From positions 1-57,068 of the forward strand of contig CALSCO010000440.1 of the NCBI GenBank assembly GCA_943704415.1: DNA of 57,068 bases, written 5' to 3'. Positions 27,275 through 37,900 of the stretch are shown here, piece by piece; position 1 is the stretch's first letter, and the number at the start of each line of letters is the position of its first letter. The translations under genes and the position numbers were made by a program. The DNA comes from Parvularia atlantis. Its lineage: Eukaryota > Opisthokonta > Rotosphaerida. The notes beneath the pieces were generated by a model, which saw only the letters and a program-made list of their open reading frames with translations, searched no databases and was not told where the DNA came from.

Positions 27275-27728
27275 ATGGCCGACGCTGCTGCGCCGGCGCC
27301 GGCCGACGGGCCGCAGAACCCGCAGGAACTCAACGCGTTTGTGCGTGCGGGGGCGCGCGTGCGCACGTCGTGCATCGCGAGGCTGACATGTCTCTGCGCG
27401 CGTGTGCCTCCTCCAGGTCGAGAACCTGCTGTCGAAGATGGTGCGCCCGATCCGTCGCCCGCGCACGGGCGCACTCACACGCGCGCCGCTGCCGCGATGG
27501 CCCGCAGCAAGAGCGCTTCGAGGACATGTCCAAGCAGATCCTCGGCAAGAGTGCGTCGCGCGCACAACCCGATGCGTGCGCAACGAGGGCGCGCGCTCAC
27601 GCGCCACACCCGCAGTCGACACGATGGGACAGCGCATCGACGAGCTCGAGAAGTCGATCGGCTCGCTCATGGAGCAGGCCGGGCTGGAGGAGCAGGCGGA
27701 CGAGAAGCCCGGCGAGGGCGGCAAGTGA
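27275..27728 (+). CDS. HSBP1: heat-shock factor-binding protein 1
   Basis: Small coiled-coil protein that binds the trimerisation region of HSF and dampens the heat-shock response. Four exons join in phase to about 81 residues, the usual HSBP1 size: NPQELNAFVENLLSKMQERF, EDMSKQILGKIDTMGQRID and ELEKSIGSLMEQAGLEE, with regular heptads throughout. All three introns have GTGCG donors and CTGAC or CTCAC branch sites. The protein ends in an acidic Gly tail, with the stop at 27726-27728. An HSF gene lies about 10 kb away in this window. Confidence 0.93.
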
Positions 27729-27817
27729 CCGCCGGGCGGGGTCGGGACCGACGACGTTTGCGCTTGCTTACTTGCCTGTGTGTCTGTGTGGACGTGCCAT
27801 CCGCATTTGCACGCGTG

Positions 27818-28467
27818 TCACGTCTGGTGCTCGACAAGGCGGAAGCCCGCGGGCAGCGCCGCGTCCTGCACCAGCTCCCAAAGCGGGTAGTAGCGCTGGT
27901 TCGGCCGCACGGTGAGCACCTGGACCTGCGAGGCCCAGTGCGGCGCGTCAGCCCCGGTTGGTGGGGCGCAACCAGCAGCGGCGCGCACCCGGTCAGAAAA
28001 GTCGACCGTCTTGATGCGCACGTACTTGGAGTCGTCCAGCTTCTTTACGACGTCCAGGAAGCTGCGCGGGGCGTCAGACGGGTGCAACGCCCGCGCCCGC
28101 GCACGCACGCGTCGAGCGTCGGCACGCGCTGTCCGTCGACCTCGACGATCCACCACGTCGCGCTCAGCCCGCTTTGGTGCACCGGCGAGCCGTAGTACCA
28201 CGCCGAAACGTACACGCCTTGGCACGCAGGGCAGCATCAGGCGCCAGCTTGCGCACGCGCACACGCACCCTCGGGCAGCACGCGGCGCCGCTCGGCAGCT
28301 GCGCGGTGCGGCGCCTGCACGATCGCGCCGGCCCACCTGTGCGTGCGCGTGAGAAGCAGCGGCAAGTGTGTGCACGGCGCGCACCCGATGATGCGGCTTG
28401 TGCCGAGGCCGTCCACGACCGCCGTTGGCACCTTGAGTGTTATCTCGGCCGAGTCGCGCAGGATGCG
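27818..28467 (-). CDS. NMA111: NMA111-type HtrA protease, C-terminal exons only
   Basis: These are the last exons of a NMA111/Ynm3-like nuclear HtrA serine protease, a protein normally near 1000 residues. The visible part is the last PDZ region. After splicing, TLKVPTAVVDGLGTSRIIG runs into AGAIVQAPHRA, then GVYVSAWYYGSPVHQSGLSA, TWWIVEVDGQRVPTLDAF and VQVLTVRPNQRYYPLWEL, all typical of the family's end. The first visible exon starts at 28467 after a good CTCAC...GGCAG acceptor. The intron it belongs to runs into the 18-base C tract at 28509-28526, and nothing upstream on this strand continues the protein. The protease domains are missing from the window although the reading frame here is intact. 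Confidence 0.85.
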
Positions 28468-28508
28468 CTGCCGGGCGGCCGGGCGTGAGACTACGCAGCG
28501 GCACGGAG

Positions 28509-28526
28509 CCCCCCCCCCCCCCCCCC
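28509..28526. repeat. 18-base poly-C tract joining two half-genes
   Basis: An uninterrupted run of 18 C. To its left is the interior of a NMA111 intron (minus strand). To its right, after GCGCAG, is an exon of a plus-strand gene. Neither gene's 5' part is present. See the finding on this junction. Confidence 0.9.
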
Positions 28527-28532
28527 GCGCAG

Positions 28533-28778
28533 GTCGTCTTTCACCTACTCGACAAGTCGCCGTACGGCATGGGCTGCACCGTGGGCAAGAAGCAGACCAA
28601 AGCGCACTTTTACCTGGACAACGTGGACGAGGTGCGCATGCTGCTGTCGTCCCTGGCCGCGGACGAGCACGCGACGATCATGAGCGCACCCTCGGTCACG
28701 TCGCGGCGCCCGAGCATCGTCGCTGCCATGACGCAGCTGCACATGCAGCAGCAGCAGCAGCAGCAGACGGCGTCGTAA
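28533..28778 (+). CDS. unrecognised gene, C-terminal exon only
   Basis: After a CGCGCAG acceptor an open frame reads VVFHLLDKSPYGMGCTVGKK and QTKAHFYLDNVDEVRMLLSS, then a Ser/Arg/Pro stretch (SAPSVTSRRPSIV) and a poly-Gln tail from a CAG repeat, ending TAA 28776-28778. Codon use and helix pattern look like real protein, but I do not recognise the family. The 5' part is missing at the poly-C tract directly upstream. The SRRPS motif would suit a basophilic kinase, but that is only suggestive. Confidence 0.5.
   Translation, partial: VVFHLLDKSPYGMGCTVGKKQTKAHFYLDNVDEVRMLLSSLAADEHATIMSAPSVTSRRPSIVAAMTQLHMQQQQQQQTAS
28738..28767 (+). repeat. CAG repeat encoding poly-Gln
   Basis: A short run of CAG codons, interrupted once by ATG, gives seven Gln in a row near the end of the unrecognised plus-strand protein. 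Confidence 0.75.
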
Positions 28779-28844
28779 CGTGTGGGGCCCCACGTTCCTT
28801 GTTGAGCATGATGTGCATTTTTGTGCAGAGCGCGTGTTTGCGCG

Positions 28845-30722
28845 TCACAGGCTCAGCCGCACAAAGTTGCTCTGCCGCGCGCGCGCCTCGGCCGATGCAG
28901 CGAGCCGCGCAAGGGCCGTGCAGTTGGTAGCAAACTGCTCCAGATCGGCAGCGGACGGCTCAACGTCCCATGGCGACGTCCCGTCAGCCCATGCGCGCGC
29001 GAGCGACTCTGCCACCGTGCCGGCCTCGACCGCCGCGTCTAGCGCGCCCGGCAGAGCGTCGTCTAGCAGCGCAATCGTGTTGCGCTGGCGCGAGGTGAGC
29101 AGACGCGCGTTGCGCGCCAGCCGCAGCTGCGCGCGCCGCTGAAAGGCCGCTGCCAGTGTGCCCTCGAAGCACCGCACGGCCGTCACAAGCTGCGGCAGCG
29201 CTCGCCACCCGGCTGCGCCAAGCGAAGCAAAGGCGACGCGCGCCGGCAGCGGCTGCAGCGCCGGCCACAGGCTGAGCTCGACTGCACTCCCTGCCGGTGG
29301 CGTGCGGACGTGAGGCGCGACGTACGGCAAGCTGCGCAACGCACCGGCGGCTGCAAGCGCTGCGCCGATGAGCGGTGCGTTGCGGCGCAGCAGCAGCGGC
29401 GCGCGACACCGTCTCGTGAGCAATAGCGCCACAGCCGTGCCTGTGGCGCGCTCGCCGCGCACGTCGTCGCAGTCGAGCATGCGCGCTGCGAGCGCATCCA
29501 CGGCCTCGGCCAGCTCGCACAGCGGGTGAAACAGGACGTGCCGCTGCGGGTCGTTTGCGCTGCCAAACGCCGCGAGGCCCACGATCGCGCTGGCGAGCCG
29601 ACACGCCACAGCCGCCGCCGCGGGCTCACCCTGCGCCAGCATCGCAGCCAGATCCCACTGCCCGTGCGAGAGACGATCGCGCAGGCGCGGCCCGTGCTCG
29701 TGCTGGAACATGTCGAGCAGCTCGCCCATGACGTCCGCGCCAAGCACGCGCGCCATCGACCGCCGTGCGCGGCGCGCGCCACCGCCACCGCTGCCGCCGT
29801 CGTCGTCCTCCCACAGGCACATGTCCATCGTCACGAAGAACGCGCGGTCGCTCGCGGCGATGGCCCGCTCGGGCATGCCGTGCGCGGCCGCGAACGTGCG
29901 ACGGAGGCAGTGCTCGAGGCACGGCACGGCGAGCACGAAGAAGGCCGGCCACGCGCGCTTGCCAAACGCCCGCGCCGCCGCATCCCACCGACGCTCGCGG
30001 CCGGGAGCGATGACAGCCGCCGACGCGCGCAGCCGCTCGATCAGGTTGCCGGCCGCGTCGACATGCGGATGGCGCAGCACGACGAGGCGGCGCGGCGACG
30101 CGACGACGGTGCAGCGCTCGCGCACGAGCACGAGCAGGGCCCAGGCGAGCGAGACGTAGCACGGCGGGAGCTCGTCGTCGGCGAAGAAGCCGTGCCAGGC
30201 GAGGTTGCGCAAGTTAAGGCCGTCGGGCGGGCCCATGAACGTCTCGAGCGCGTCCAGTAGCGCCTCGCCCAGCGCATCGGCGGCGCGCAGCACGGGCGCG
30301 TGCAGCAGGTCGCGCAGCAGGAACGGCACGGCGGTGCCGGGCGGGCCGCGCGCCACGAGCTCGTCGCCGAGCGCGCGCTCAATCGCGGCCGTGGCGACGC
30401 AGAGGCAGCCGACGTCGTCCAGCAGGTCCAGGCGCGCGGCACGCACGCACTGCGCGTGCGTCGTGCTGAGCACAGGGGCGCCCGGCACGCGTCGATGGCG
30501 CCGCACCTCGCCCTGCGCGCGCGGCATCACGGCCAGCGCCCGATCCGCCGCACGCCGCACGTCGCCCGCTGCCCACTGCCGGTGGCACAGGACGGCGGCG
30601 GCGCGGACGGCGGTGCAGCGGGCCGCCCAGCCGGCATCGGCGGGCGCGCGCAGCAGCAGCACGGCGGGCCACGGCGCGTCGTGGACGTCGGGCGGGACGC
30701 CGTCGACGACGCGCTCGCGCAC
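28845..30722 (-). CDS. ERMARD: ERMARD-like protein (DUF4209 domain)
   Basis: About 625 residues in one uninterrupted exon, rare in this window. The DUF4209 core is recognisable: PFLLRDLLHAPVLRAADAL, then FMGPPDGLNLRNLAWHGFF, as in ERMARD, a protein linked to ER-associated RNA decay in animals. The rest is an Ala/Leu-rich helical fold. The frame has no ATG at its upstream end; it opens with GTG at 30722 and runs up to a stop about 60 bases further on. A first exon starting at an upstream ATG (for example ATGGGGCACGG with a GTAAGA donor near 30800) is possible, but I cannot fix it. The stop is at 28845-28847. Confidence 0.65.
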   Translation of the reverse strand: MRERVVDGVPPDVHDAPWPAVLLLRAPADAGWAARCTAVRAAAVLCHRQWAAGDVRRAADRALAVMPRAQGEVRRHRRVPGAPVLSTTHAQCVRAARLDLLDDVGCLCVATAAIERALGDELVARGPPGTAVPFLLRDLLHAPVLRAADALGEALLDALETFMGPPDGLNLRNLAWHGFFADDELPPCYVSLAWALLVLVRERCTVVASPRRLVVLRHPHVDAAGNLIERLRASAAVIAPGRERRWDAAARAFGKRAWPAFFVLAVPCLEHCLRRTFAAAHGMPERAIAASDRAFFVTMDMCLWEDDDGGSGGGGARRARRSMARVLGADVMGELLDMFQHEHGPRLRDRLSHGQWDLAAMLAQGEPAAAAVACRLASAIVGLAAFGSANDPQRHVLFHPLCELAEAVDALAARMLDCDDVRGERATGTAVALLLTRRCRAPLLLRRNAPLIGAALAAAGALRSLPYVAPHVRTPPAGSAVELSLWPALQPLPARVAFASLGAAGWRALPQLVTAVRCFEGTLAAAFQRRAQLRLARNARLLTSRQRNTIALLDDALPGALDAAVEAGTVAESLARAWADGTSPWDVEPSAADLEQFATNCTALARLAASAEARARQSNFVRLSL

Positions 30723-30858
30723 ATCCGGAGCGAGCGCCGTGTCCGCCGTTGGTGATCGAGATTATTGGCGACAACGAGTCCCTCTTCTTACCCCGTGCCC
30801 CATGCCCACCTCTCAGAAGAAAGAACGAACGATAGGCACCCTCCCCAGGGCCACCCGC

Positions 30859-33800
30859 TCACGCCTCGAGCAGCGGCTTGCGGATGGTGAGCGAGCGCAG
30901 CACCGGCGAGCTGATCATCTGCGCAAACTCGACGTCGGTCTTGTTGCGCACGCTCTCGCCGTTGACCGCGACGATGAGCTCGCCCGCGCGCAGACCCACC
31001 TGGCGAACCATGAGCCGCACACGAGCAGCGGCGACCGCTTGCAACGCACCCGTGCGCCGTAGCCGTCCGGGGCGACGTCGCTGATGCGGAACGCCGAGCG
31101 GCTCTTGAGCGGCGAGATGGTCAACTGGAAGCCCGTGTCCGGGCGGTGCACGTTGACGATGCGCTCGTTCTGCTCCTCGTCGAGCTCCTCCGTGGTCTGG
31201 CGAGGCGCGCCGTGAGCGACGACGCCAAGACGCACACACGGGGGCGCAGACGCACGTCGCGCTGCTGCTGCTGCTGCGACGACGGCCCGGCCATCGACAC
31301 GACGCGCTCGCGCTGGCCCGCTGTGCGTGCGCAGTGCGTGTGAGCGTCACAGCAGCTGCAGGCGGGAAAAACGCACTGCTCGAGTTGCCCGCGCTTGACG
31401 TGAGCATTTCGGCGCCGGCAAAGGAGGCGCGCGAGGCGCGGTTGGACGTCGTGGCCGAGCTGCTGGTCTGCGTCGTCATAGCGCGGCCGCGCATGCTGCT
31501 GCTGTCAAAGGTCGCCGACGAGGCGGGCGAGGCGGCCACGGGCGAGGGCACAAAGACGTCACCATCGCCAAAGTTGGAGTGGGCGGGGCTGGCGACGACG
31601 GGCGAGCCAAAGGTCATGTTGGTGCCGGACGAGGACGAGCGCGAGAGCGTGGAGATAAGCGAGAGGCGCTTGTTGGGGGCGGGCGCGGCCGAGCCGCCGC
31701 CGAGCGTGCCCGAGCCGGTGCTGGCGGCGGCGCTGCCGATGATGCCGCCGACCGAGCGGCGGATGGTGAGTGAGCGCACGTCACCCTGTGAGAGCGTGTC
31801 CATGACCATCCAAAGGCGCCAGCGGTCGACCGGCTGGTCGTTGATGCATAGGAGCTGGTCAAATACGCGCAGGCCGAGCGTCTGCGCGTACGAGCGCTCC
31901 TCCACGCGCTCGATGCGGAAGCGGCCGAGCAGGCCGTCGCCGATGAGCAGGCCCGGGCGCACGGCGAGCGACATGCCAAAGCCCGTGGGCGGGCGCTGGA
32001 CCTGGACGAGGCGATCGGTGCCGTTGTTGTCGCAGAGGCGGCGCACGGTGACGCAGCCCGGCTGCGTCAAGAGCATGTCTGACACGTCGGTCGGGGTCAG
32101 GGTCGAGATGAGCTGGCCGTTGACGGCCACAACCAGGTCGTCCTCGGTCAGGCCGAGCTTGTAGGCTAGCGTGCCTTTCTTGGCCGACATGAATTTGAGG
32201 CCGTACTTGCGCCGGCTGTCGCGCAGGGTCGTATTGGTCACCTCGCCAAAGTCGGCGCCGACGGGCACGATGAGCTCCTCGAGTGAGATTGAGGCCAGGC
32301 TCGTGCCGGCCTCCTTGGTGGCCTCCCTGGTCACGCGCTCGTGCGCCTGGTGCACGTGCTTGGCCAGGGGCGAGCGCAGGCGGCGCTGGAGCAGGGCCAG
32401 CTGCGCCCGCTTGAGGAAGTAGAGCGCGTAGATGTACACCTTGCGGCGCTCGTACTGCAGGCCGAGCTCGTACATGGCGCCGATCGTGTCGACGTGGGTC
32501 TCGCCAAGCGACATGCGGAAGCCGTAGACGGCCTCCTCGAGCGTGTCGAGCGCCTGCTGGCCCTGGCCCATCGCCTGCTGGTGCAGGCCCAGCGTGAGGT
32601 AGGCGTGCGCCGTCTCGGGGTGGACGAGGCCGTACGTCTGCGCGAGCACGTCGACCAGGTTCTTGCGCAGGGGCGCGGCCGCGGCGCTGCTCTTGGCGAG
32701 CGAGTAGGCCTGCATCAGGCTGCGCAGCGCGGCCGCGGTGGACGGGTGGAACTCGTTGACCGACGCGCGGACCTCGCGCGACTGCGCCAGCAGGGTGAAG
32801 ATCGTGTCCTTGGGGCCAACGACGATGCGCGACTTGCGCGCGACCTGCAGGTCCTCGAGCGCCGTCTGGAGCAGCGCCTCGGCCAGCAGCGCGCGCTGGT
32901 AGTTGGTGGCACGCGAGGGGTCGTTGGGCAGGACCTTGAGCGCCTGGTCGGGCTTTCTGCGGCAGAGCTCGCCCCAGGCGATGACGGCCTTGGCGAGCGA
33001 CTCGTCGTCCGCGTGCGGCGCCGCGCCCCGGCCCCACGCCACCACGCGCTCGCCAAACAAGCGCAGCTCGTCCGCCGTCATGCGCACGCTCAGCAGGCCC
33101 TCGATTTCAATCAGCGCGTCGAGCAGGAACGGCAGGGACGGCACTTCGATCTGCAGGCGCGCAAACATGCGCGAAGCGTGCGGCCACGCGTTGTTGAACA
33201 TGGCGTCGGCCGCGGTCGGGTGGGTCGACACGCGCAGCAGGCTCGCCGTCTTGACACGCACAAGCAGCAGCCGCTGCAGGCGCTGGTAGCCCTGACGCAG
33301 GTCGGACTGGAGCGACTGGATGCCCTGCAGTTGCTCGGCCAGGCCCGCGGTAATACGCCACGTGCGCTTGCCTGGCGCGACGCATTCGACCATGTGCGCC
33401 TCTTGCAGCAGGCGCAGCATGTGCCGCGCGGCCACGCTTGGCGTCTTGGCGCCGATCTGGTGGCTGCCGATCGCTGCGAGCACCGCGTCCGTGTCCAGGT
33501 CGCCGTCGCGCATGCCCACGACCAGCCGCGCACACGCGCGCGCCATGTCGCGCCACAGTGCCAGCGACTCGCCGCTCAGGCGCGGCAGGGCGTTGCGCAC
33601 GGCCTTGCCCGTGCGCGCCAGCACCGCCGCGGGCACGCCACCCGCGCTCGCCGTCTGCATGAACGACTCGTCGTCGGCGTTGGCCGCGGGGCTAGTGGCC
33701 CGCGCGAGCTCCTCGGCGCTGGCGCGCTCGAGCACGCGCACCTCGACGCCCTGCGCCTTGGCCGGCCACGGCACAAACTTGTCGGCCGGGCCGGGCATGC

Positions 33801-36800
33801 TCGACCAGGGGTTGCGCGACGTGACGATGACCCAGATCAGCGACGGTGGCGTGCCGAGCAGGACCGGGAGCCAGTCGAGCGCCGAGTTGGGGTCGCTCGC
33901 GTAGGGCTCGTCCAGGCCGTCGATCCAGAGCAGAATCGGGGCCACGATCGAGTTGGCCCACATGGCCAGGGTCTCGAGCGTCGGCTGGACGTAGTTGGGC
34001 ACGAGCCGGTGCATGATCATCCGCGCCACGCTTGCGTGCGACAGGCTGCGCGCGTTGATGTAGTGGAACGTCGTGAAGCTGCTCTTGTCCGCACTGTGCT
34101 GCGCCAGGGCCGCGGCCAGCGCCGACTTGCCCACACCGGGCGGGCCCGAGAGCCAGAGCAGCTTGACGTCGCCTGTAGGCGATTGCGCGCGCGTGCGTGA
34201 GCTTCTTGCGCCTAGCGTGGCACACCACGCGCGCGGCGCACCCGTCGTGATCGCCTTGTGCAGCGTTTGCACCTGCTCCGCGCGGCCGACAAAGTTGATC
34301 GGCACGGGCTGGATGCTGCGGATCGTGCGCAGCGTGAGCTCCTTCAGGAGCATCCTGGCGGGGGCCGGCCGCGTCAGTTGGTCAGCGCAGCCCAGCGCGC
34401 TGGGCGCTGAGAACGCACTCGGGCGGGCCGTCGAGCGCGGCCGACGAGACCAGATCCAGCTGGCCCACGGTCACAAAGGCGCCGTCGTTCGACAGGCGGT
34501 CGCGCAGGAGCGACAGGGCCGTCGGATCGGTCGAGACGGCACTGCGTGCGAGCGCATCAGCCGGCGCATTGCGCGTGTGCACGTGTGCAGCACGCACCCG
34601 GGCGGCAGGCTCACGGTGACCGCGTGCATGAAGACTTCAAACGGCACGCGCTCGACGTCGGGGAAGAGCCGGTACCAGAGCGCGCGCCAGTATATGTGGC
34701 GGATGACGCTGTGCGGGCCGGCGACGGCGTCGGCCACCTGGCTCTCGCGCATCATGCGAAGCTCGCTGTTGTGCGCGTCAGCACAGCACAGTATGCGCAC
34801 AACGACGCGCACCGCGACGACGTCGCCAGCTCGCGCTTGAGCTCCGACATGTCCACGCTCAGGCGCTCCGCCAGACGCACGACCTGCTCTTCGGCGATCA
34901 TCGCGAGGATCTCGAAGCGCTCGACGTCGTCCGCGATGAAGCTGACAGGTGGGAGCTGCCGCACAGAGTATGAGCGACGCGTGCGCGGCTTGTGTGTGCG
35001 CGCCGATCCGCACCTTGGGCTCCAGACCCATCTCCTGGCCGAGCTTGATGAGGCCCGCGTCGTACACCTGCAGCCTGTGGCGTGCGTGTGAGCGTGCACG
35101 AGGCACAGGCGGTGCGGGACGGCGTACCGCTCCGTGTCAATGGCCGCGAAGGGCACGCGCGAGAGGAAGCCCGGGCGCGAGAACTGGAGGACGAGGTCGG
35201 CGACCTTGCCGACAAGGATGAGCAGGTTCTGCCCGGCGTAAGCGTCAGCAGCCGTGGGGCGACAGCGCGCGCGCGGCACGTGCCTGCACGTGCTTGGGCG
35301 CAAGCGACGCCTGGCTGTCACTTGGCAGCATGCTCGTGGCCTCGCACAGGTCGACCGCGCGGCCGGCGACGTACAGGCTGTTGCGCTTCATGATGCGCGC
35401 CTGCACTGCGTTCTCGCACAGGCGCTGGGCCGCCGAGAGGATCTCGGCAAACGTCTGCGGTGGGGTCCGTCATGAGCCCGCTGAGCGGCGCGCCACCGCA
35501 GCGAGGGGCGCACCGGGTTGGCAAAGCCGCTCGCGCGCATCTGCTGGATCGAGTTCAGCAGCACCGTCGGGTGCTGCGGCGTGGGCAGGCCTCCGCCGAT
35601 GAGATCGACCAGCTGCGCGAGGTCCTCCGCCTCGCGCTGGCTGAAACGCGCGGCGCCCCACTCCTCGTCCTCGGCCTGCGCCCCACGGTCAGCGACGCTG
35701 TCGGCACGTGGGTAGAGCCGCGATGCGCACGGCGTGCACGGCCGTCTTCATCGAGCGCATCTCGTTCATGAACGCCTCGACCGACATGGTGTCGAGCGGC
35801 TGTGCGGCGGCGGCGCGACGCGTCAGCACGCGGCATGGCGCGAACCCCAAGCTGCCCCGCCTCGCACGTTCTGCGGCGGTTCGCTCGAGAGCTGCGTCAG
35901 CGTTGTCTGGCGCTCGAGGTTGCGCAGCCAGTCGTTGTCGACGGCCGAGCCGCTGAGCGCAACCGACATGGTGTTTGTGCGCGACTTGGGCTGGACGTAG
36001 AGCTGGCGCGCGGCGGCCGACGAGGCGTCCTCCTGCGCCATGGCCGTGGCCGCGCCACGGCCCTCCTCGGCGCGCGAGCTGCCTGGGTTCATTGTGGCGC
36101 TGCGCTGCTTGACAAAGTCGTCGGCGCGGGCCTCGCGGTTGGGCGAGCGTGTGTTGCCGTTGATCACCGCCGATGGGGCCGTGAGCGGCGGCGGAAGGGT
36201 GGCCGAGAGCGAGGCACTCGGGGTGGTGCGGGTGTTGCGCACGGTGGCCGAGACGATGACGCGCTCATCGGGGTTGCCAAAGCCGCTCGGGCGCAGCACG
36301 ACGTGCGACGCCGTGCCGCTCTTGGCCGTGCCGCTCGTGCCAGTCTTGCCGTAGACCCAGGTCGAGTCGTCCTCGCCCTGGTTGGGCGACCACGCGCGGC
36401 CGGACCCACTCATGTTGGTGCTGTCGACCGCCTCGACCGGCGACGGCGGGTCGTAGTCGTCCATGGCAAGCGGCTGAGCAATGCTGCGATTCCGCGCGGC
36501 GGCAGCAGCGGACGAGCGACCGGCAAAGGTGGCGCTGCGCGACCAGCCGATGGCTAGCGTCTGATCGGCGTCGTTCGCGGCCGGCTTGGTGAGGGTCTTG
36601 ACACTGTTGCCGCTGCTGCTGCGGCTGCTGGCCGTGAGCGGCGGCGGCGGGCTCGGGCCCGCGCCCGCGCCCGGGTTCATCATGCGCTGGAGGTCGGCGC
36701 CCGAGACGGGCACTGGCTTGATGACGCGCGCGGCGGCGCCGGGCAGCGTTCCGGTCGCGGAGCCGACGGGCGGCGGCATGACGATCGGCGGCGGCGCGCC

Positions 36801-37497
36801 AAAAGTCATCGTCTGCCGGCGACGCTGCGTCTCGGAGCTCTCGGCGTTGAGCGAGAGCGGCGCGGGCGGGGGCGGCGTGAAGATGCTCTGCGGGCGGCCG
36901 ACATCGGCCGCGGGCTTGACCAGCGGCGGCGGCAGGCGCGAATGGCTCGGCACGGAAGGCGGCAGCTCGGGCTGGTGCGCGGGCTCGGGCGCGGGCGCGG
37001 TCTTCTCGCCGCGCATCGGCGGCGGCGCGACGGCTACGGCCTCGATGTCGATGTCGATGTCGACGCCGAGCTCGGCGTCAAAGTTGTCAAACGCGGTGTC
37101 GTCGAACGACGCGCGCTCGGGCTGCGGCTCGGCCGCGGCCTCCGCGTCGCCGTCCTCGGCATCGCCGTGCGGGTACTCGAGCACCATGCGCTGCACATTC
37201 CCGGGCGTCAATGAGCCGGCGCGCGCTCGCGTGAGGTATGCAACGCACCAGCTGCGCAATCTCCTCGATCAGGCGCTTGCGCTCGTCCATCTTGAGCCCC
37301 ATCATCGCAAAGTCCTGCTCGTTGTACGTGTCGTCGAGCAGGTCGTGGATGGTCGTGATGGACTGCGTCGGGGCCGTGAGCCGCCCGAGCCCGCCCGCAC
37401 GTGCGGAACGTGCTGGGCAGACCTCATTACGGAACGTCCCGAGGTACTGGCCCAGCTCAAGCCCTTCGAGGAACGCGGCGAGGTCGATCGCGTCCAT
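30859..37497 (-). CDS. SAM-NACHT/STAND-TPR-PDZ multidomain protein (NLR-like)
   Basis: A large protein of roughly 1900 residues from about 15 phase-consistent introns. Order: a SAM domain (start 37497; FLEGLELGQYLGTFRNE, TIHDLLDDTYNEQDFAMMGL); about 450 residues of Pro/Ser/Ala-rich disorder; a helical adaptor (about 35830-34390; IYWRALWYRLFPDVERVPFE); a STAND NTPase with P-loop SGPPGVGKSALA (about 34120-34155), Walker B LLWIDGLDE (about 33905-33935) and sensor-like VIVTSRN; kinesin-light-chain-like TPRs (HPETAHAYLTLG, GETHVDTIGAMYELG); and three PDZ domains (about 32260-32040, 32020-31740, 31160-30862). NACHT is preferred to NB-ARC because of GLDE. Such proteins usually switch from a closed ADP form to an ATP oligomer, with SAM as signal or polymer module and TPR/PDZ as sensor or anchor; here that is inference. 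Ligand unknown. Confidence 0.85.
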
Positions 37498-37900
37498 CCT
37501 GGGCCGGGCGAGGCGCGTGCGCGGCGCGGCGCGGCTGGGGACGCTGCAGCGGGCCGCCACCGCGGACGTGCGCGTGCGCGGGGAGACAGGCAGGTGAGCC
37601 GACGTGCTGAAACGTGGATCCTGCAAACGCCGCAGGTGTGTTATGCCCCCCGCGCCCCCCCCACCCAAACCCATCGCAGCGTGCGCCCCAACGCTGCGGC
37701 CCCGCCTGCACGCGAAACAGCGAGCCGGCCGCCGCCGGTGCGGCCACGGAAAAACCTTTGCGCAGACACGCACGAGGAGCACCGAGAGCCAAATGAGTAA
37801 ACAGTAAGTGCGCAATACGCAGGCTGGCCTACCTTGCCGTGCCTGCTTTTTTTCGGCCACACGCGGCGGTAGGAGAGTACAAGACACAAGCACAGGCAGA
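37498..37900. other. 403-bp gap between HSF and the SAM-NACHT gene
   Basis: No gene is seen here. An open frame crosses it on the minus strand but is only GC-rich read-through. It contains a strong G-quadruplex motif (see next entry) and must hold the HSF 3' end and the SAM-NACHT promoter. No TATA or CCAAT element stands out. Confidence 0.6.
37646..37672 (-). promoter_or_regulatory. G-quadruplex motif upstream of the SAM-NACHT gene
   Basis: On the minus strand the runs are G3-TTT-G3-T-G8-CGC-G6, four G-runs with loops of 1-3 bases, a near-ideal quadruplex pattern. It lies on the coding strand about 150 bases before the start codon at 37497. Confidence 0.55.

Noticed and set aside
27818-28467. 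NMA111 as a decayed pseudogene
   Set aside because: The visible exons are intact, spliced in phase and keep family motifs; the loss is a clean cut at a poly-C tract.
32341-34200. 619-codon open frame on the plus strand across the NACHT-TPR exon
   Set aside because: Antisense to a long well-supported exon; its product is Arg/His/Gln-rich with no family motif, as expected from codon bias in GC-rich DNA.
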